Positions 60,405 through 64,000 of a stretch of DNA of 64,000 bases are shown here, one piece after another. Origin of the DNA: Spongospora subterranea. Taxonomy: Eukaryota; Endomyxa; Phytomyxea; Plasmodiophorida; Plasmodiophoridae. How positions within the stretch are numbered: the stretch's first letter is position 1; every line of letters starts with the position of its first letter. The DNA lies in contig OUQQ01000009.1 of assembly GCA_900404475.1 (NCBI GenBank), forward strand, positions 1 through 64,000, given 5' to 3'. The translations under genes were made by a program, and so were the position numbers. Below the pieces are notes generated by a model. That model saw nothing but the letters and a program-made list of their open reading frames with translations. It was not told the origin of the DNA and did not search any database.

Positions 60405-61664
60405 TTATTGTAAAATAATGGAGGACGATGGGGGGAAGTTCTGCTGTTGTCTGATATTGATAATGATTTGAGTGAATGTGCTAGCTGGAGACCCTATAAA
60501 TATATGGGCCTGAGCACAAGCTTGTTGTTCGATAGCGGCCTTCATCGTCCTGCTCGCCTTACATGCCTCAATACTGTTTGGATCACATCCAACTGCCCCA
60601 ATACGCCCGATCCCTTCATGCAACTGTTGCAACTCGCCTTGATCGCCGTTGGTGATGATGAATACATCACTAACAGTGCCATTGGTCAACAGCTCGTTAG
60701 CGATGGCGATATATTGAGATTGATCGACCAGGCTCAGATCTCCTCTTCTCACATGCATACACAACATTGGTTGAGAAACCTGGGATATTGTCTTACCCGC
60801 CAGTGTTTTTATATTGTCGTTATACGATAGATGGAAAGGTGCAACCGATTCGGTGTGGAAAGCGACATCCCCCGTCAATATGATCAATCTCGACGATGAT
60901 TGTCTGATGAATGGTAATGGATCGTACTGGACCGTCATCACATCCAGATCGTATTGAACATTCTCTTGACTGCACTGGAGACCAGTTGGAAGAGTGCAAT
61001 GTGCTCTATCGGGTGAATACGCGAGAAGGGGCAATGACCGGTTCATTGCAGGAGCGATCCATGCCGCATGGCTCCATGGCAATAATCGACAATTAGATGA
61101 CCATGACGCAGGATCCCTTAACGACCATAACGAATCGTGCCCTTCTCCATTGCATAAACCGTCCGAGATCAACCTGATACCGTGTTCCATATAATTCGTG
61201 ATATCTTGATCAGTGTCTATAGAGTTAAGACCACGAATGACACAATGTGGCCCTAATGGATCAAGATATTGTTGAATCTGTTCAATATTCAGTATTTGAA
61301 TCCATGAAAGGCTGTACATATCGGTATTGCGATCTGCTGATAAGGGATAAACTAGAATCTTGTGGCCGGTCTGTTTGGCGATTTCTATAACATTGGCAAG
61401 TTCAATGAGGTTATTCGATAGGCGCCCATAGGATGTGAATGAGAGATAACGATCGTCATTTGAGACAACCGAGAGAGGTTCCGTGTCAAGAGAAGACGAG
61501 AAAAGAGTGGCAGAATCCAACGGCGGTGCCAGATATTGAAATGCTATCAATGCTTGGATGGTTATGATGAACAGCAGCGCTCGCCTCGTCATCACGTGAG
61601 ACCAACAGAAAGATGTGGGGATGAACGCCAAAGACTCCGACTCGATAGAAACCGATTCCACCAT
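60405..61664 (-). CDS. O-fucosyltransferase-like type II membrane glycosyltransferase
   Basis: Single exon, 419 aa from the ATG at 61664; an ATG at 61592 is a plausible alternative that puts the anchor at the very N-terminus. A signal anchor (ALLFIITIQALIAFQYL) suggests a Golgi or ER type II protein. Family motifs are YGRLSNNLIELANVIEIAKQ (the GRxxN nucleotide-sugar motif near the N-terminus), CMHVRRGDLS (donor-binding HxRRGD), FIITNGDQGELQQL, and the closing AHIFIGSPASTFTQIIINIR. Together they fit the GDP-fucose-dependent GT-B superfamily that includes POFUT and GT11 enzymes. Which acceptor it uses cannot be told. Alternative subfamilies are possible. Confidence 0.75.
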   Translation of the reverse strand: MVESVSIESESLAFIPTSFCWSHVMTRRALLFIITIQALIAFQYLAPPLDSATLFSSSLDTEPLSVVSNDDRYLSFTSYGRLSNNLIELANVIEIAKQTGHKILVYPLSADRNTDMYSLSWIQILNIEQIQQYLDPLGPHCVIRGLNSIDTDQDITNYMEHGIRLISDGLCNGEGHDSLWSLRDPASWSSNCRLLPWSHAAWIAPAMNRSLPLLAYSPDRAHCTLPTGLQCSQENVQYDLDVMTVQYDPLPFIRQSSSRLIILTGDVAFHTESVAPFHLSYNDNIKTLAGKTISQVSQPMLCMHVRRGDLSLVDQSQYIAIANELLTNGTVSDVFIITNGDQGELQQLHEGIGRIGAVGCDPNSIEACKASRTMKAAIEQQACAQAHIFIGSPASTFTQIIINIRQQQNFPPSSSIILQ

Positions 61665-62408
61665 TACGGCCTGGAATATTTAACAGAATACCCAAATCCA
61701 GTGTGCAATTTAATTATATTGCGCATGCCTTAATATTCACATACTCCCACCATGATCTGGTGTCCGACACCCTCAATATCGCCCATCAATGTAAACCAAC
61801 GACATTTTTGTTTGTACATGATGTATTATTCTAGCAATATTCATGAAGGCGATAATGCACCCATTACCATAAACGACAATCTAGTCAGGTTTCTCACAGA
61901 GTACACTCTAATCAAGCTGCAATTTATTTGTGTCATCGCAACAATATTGCTATGATTGCAGAGACTGGAGGAGTCGAACATTGACTGAGTATGATTTGCG
62001 CATTCAATCTCGATCATTGAAATTGCCCAAAGAATTTCGTCCCGATAACAAAGATTACTTTTGAGATAAAGGGTCAGGAATACCTCATAGCATCAATGCG
62101 AAACCTCTCCGATCATGGTCATATCTCAGGAAATAAAGGCCATTCAAAAGGTTACTCAGACGCAAATTCAGCATGGAGATTTTCACACCCAGACGCCGAT
62201 CTATAATAGTGGGCGTATTTTCGGTGAACGACAGATGATGTCCATCAGGAACTAAATGATTTTTGCGAAATATATGTAAAAGTAGCTCAACATAAGATTA
62301 TCACACATGAGTATTTCTCACTAAAGTACAGCATCCAATGCATAAGAAAAGGGGAAACTTTAGCTTCGATGCGCGAGAAATTTGAACAGTGCCATAGATA
62401 TCAGAATA
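61665..62408. other. Intergenic
   Basis: 5' side of the fucosyltransferase-like gene and 3' side of the DUF268 gene, both minus strand. No gene seen. Confidence 0.4.
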
Positions 62409-63543
62409 TTACAAGCACCCATTCCGGTTTTGCATGATGACTAAATGTTGGCCACCTCCCATGATCACGTCCACGAAATGCCATCTAGATTAGACAAATT
62501 TAGCATAACAGGATGATGATGATGCAGATTCCAACCCCGCCATGATTTTCGGCATACGAATCTTGCCATAAACTCGATGAGCATTAAATGCTAAAGAGTC
62601 GTCTCCATTCATTAAGCCGAGAAAGAAGAATCCGCCGGGCTTAATATATGAAAGTGCTTTCGCCATTGACTGAAGATCTCCAATCGGGTTCAGAATATCA
62701 CCATATCGGCCAAGGCCATCGTGCTCCAAGCTTGAGAAAGATATCCCATAGTCGAACGGCTTGATTGCCCCGTTCAGAAACTTCTCTGTGAACTCCTTAG
62801 GGACCATTGTCGATATCATCGGATGTTCAGACACAATCTTTCCAAATTCTACGGTTAAAATCGGACCAGAACCAGCGCGCAGCGCCATCGCTTCAACCCA
62901 TGGGTGCTCTTTTACAGTTTAGTTTAACGAAAAAGAGGAAATGTACAATAAACCCACCTGATCCGATGACTATTCCTCTTTTCCCTGCGACGAATATGTT
63001 GTATTTTTCCAATCCGATGTTAATATTCAGCCCGTCGCTTCCGTATTTGGCAGTTGTTTTTGTCGACTCCATGTATTCTTCAACGCTAACTTTGGTCCAG
63101 ACATTGCTCGGCAACTGTTCGATGTTGCCCAAATATGCTTGGTTAAAGTAGAACTCGGTGACAGGGATGCTACCGCCCATAGTGAAGGCGTCCTTGTAAA
63201 TCTCAGGAATTTCTCGGGGAGCAACTACAGCACTGGGATACTCCGGTTTTAGCCATGCTGAGAGAAGGGAGAAATCAGGAGCGTGATCCGGCTCAAGATT
63301 TTGGAAAAAGTCCTTTGCGAACATGTTGGCGCGGGGCAGAAGATGGCAGCCCGTAGGTGGGTGGATTAACAAGGATTCTGCAATTCCAATTCTCTCATTG
63401 AGGGTGGAGAGCGTATGCTGGCGGACGGCTTCTTCCGACTGGTGGTAGAGCTGCAATAACAGCACAAACGCGCCTACGCCTATCAGAAAAATTCCCCAAT
63501 GGACCCGATAACCACCAGGAGACCGGTCATAATTAGTCTTCAT
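62409..63543 (-). CDS. DUF268 protein, membrane-anchored methyltransferase-like
   Basis: Three exons, complement(62409..62484, 62536..62908, 62958..63543), 344 aa, all joins in frame. A signal anchor at about 15-35 (VHWGIFLIGVGAFVLLLQLY) is followed by a lumenal-type region. The DUF268 core then spans the first join: GIVIGSG becomes GIVIGSEHPWVEAMALRAG, then LTVEFGKIVSEHP, SFSSLEHDGLGRYGD, KPGGFFFLGL and NAHRVYGKIRMP. The second join creates AGWHFVDV, the usual Trp-containing strand. The fold is Rossmann/SAM-methyltransferase-like; the activity is not established. DUF268 is best known from nematodes but occurs more widely. Confidence 0.9.
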
Positions 63544-63770
63544 GGTCTAGAATGTGATATCGGGCACACAGTTCTGCAGGGAAGAAATACAGGTAGGACG
63601 CGTTGTCGCGCCGCTACACTTACAGTGATCCTACCCTGTAGTTCAACTGACTGCTGAGTTGCCAACCACAACGGGTCGTTTAAAATGTTGCGCCATGCAT
63701 GGGCAAGGGATTGTGACAACTAACGTGATCAAACTTTGTTGGCGACGAGTATTTACAATGATGTAGACAA

Positions 63771-64000
63771 ATGACATTGCAGAACGTTTGCACGTCAGAA
63801 CGGCGCTCGCTGGTTCGGGCACTGCTGAGTTCTCCAGGGTCTATTGGGAATTTGACTGGAATTTGTGTCTTATTTAACTGCCTTTTTTGCGCCGCCTACC
63901 TACCTTGGTATTTTGATTGCAATGCTCGTCCACCTCAAATAATTGAAGGTCTAACCCCTATGTTTGTGTAGATAGTTGAAGGATTCAGATGTGCAAATAG
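63771..64000 (+). CDS. Start of a membrane protein cut by the right edge
   Basis: The frame from ATG 63771 gives 66 aa with one hydrophobic segment (GICVLFNCLFCAAYLPWYFD) and then meets GTGTAG, which could be an intron donor. The gene would diverge from the DUF268 gene, with about 230 bp between starts. Family unknown. Confidence 0.35.

Overview
The window is nuclear DNA of a eukaryote. Many genes are split by short GT-AG introns (mostly about 40-80 nt), both strands are used, gene density is fairly high, and decayed transposons lie between genes. Gene content points to a flagellated, metabolically capable microbial eukaryote. It carries an inner-arm dynein light chain (p28/DNALI1), an LRRIQ1-like LRR/IQ protein and a kinesin. 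It also has a full-length biosynthetic threonine deaminase, a two-pore cation channel, an exportin-5 homologue, a class II photolyase homologue and an intron-bearing copy of a bacterial-type APH/AAA_33 kinase. The phylum cannot be fixed from this window. The Ty3/gypsy and Tc1-like relics resemble element types I associate with oomycetes and zoosporic fungi, which is only a weak hint.

Layout. 0-10 kb (mostly minus strand): a partial membrane protein at the left edge, a BSD-domain protein, a kinesin whose frame continues through spliced introns into a C-terminal PARP-like domain, and a secreted/anchored subtilisin only 48 bp upstream. 10-18 kb: a five-repeat protein of unknown family, a two-exon COA4-like twin-CX9C protein, a very divergent class II photolyase homologue, and the APH/AAA_33 fusion. 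18-36 kb: exportin-5 (minus) divergent from the two-pore channel (plus), then the LRRIQ1-like protein, a four-helix membrane protein, p28, an inverted repeat with protein-like arms, a Tc1-like relic, an IQ/coiled-coil protein and tRNA-Asn. 36-40.4 kb: a small membrane protein and a broken Ty3/gypsy element with its integrase segment duplicated in inverse orientation. 40.4-49.8 kb: one very large multi-exon gene, interpreted as a bridge-like (RBG/chorein-type) lipid-transfer protein with an embedded DysF domain. 50.6-53.3 kb: threonine deaminase in five exons, including a 52-nt exon. 54.8-64 kb: a BACK/MATH-like protein, the second copy of a nearly identical ~290-bp repeat, a long inverted repeat, a reverse-transcriptase relic, an O-fucosyltransferase-like enzyme, a DUF268 protein, and the start of a gene at the right edge.

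Exon joins for BSDC1, the kinesin, COA4, photolyase, the four-helix protein, p28, IlvA and DUF268 were worked out base by base. Each gives one uninterrupted frame with a total length divisible by three. Joins in exportin-5, the two-pore channel, the APH/AAA_33 gene and the lipid-transfer gene are only partly resolved, so their coordinates are gene spans. The most notable candidates are the kinesin-PARP-like fusion, the DysF-containing lipid-transfer protein, the near-identical repeat with snRNA-like elements (Sm-type site followed by a perfect hairpin), and the divergent photolyase.
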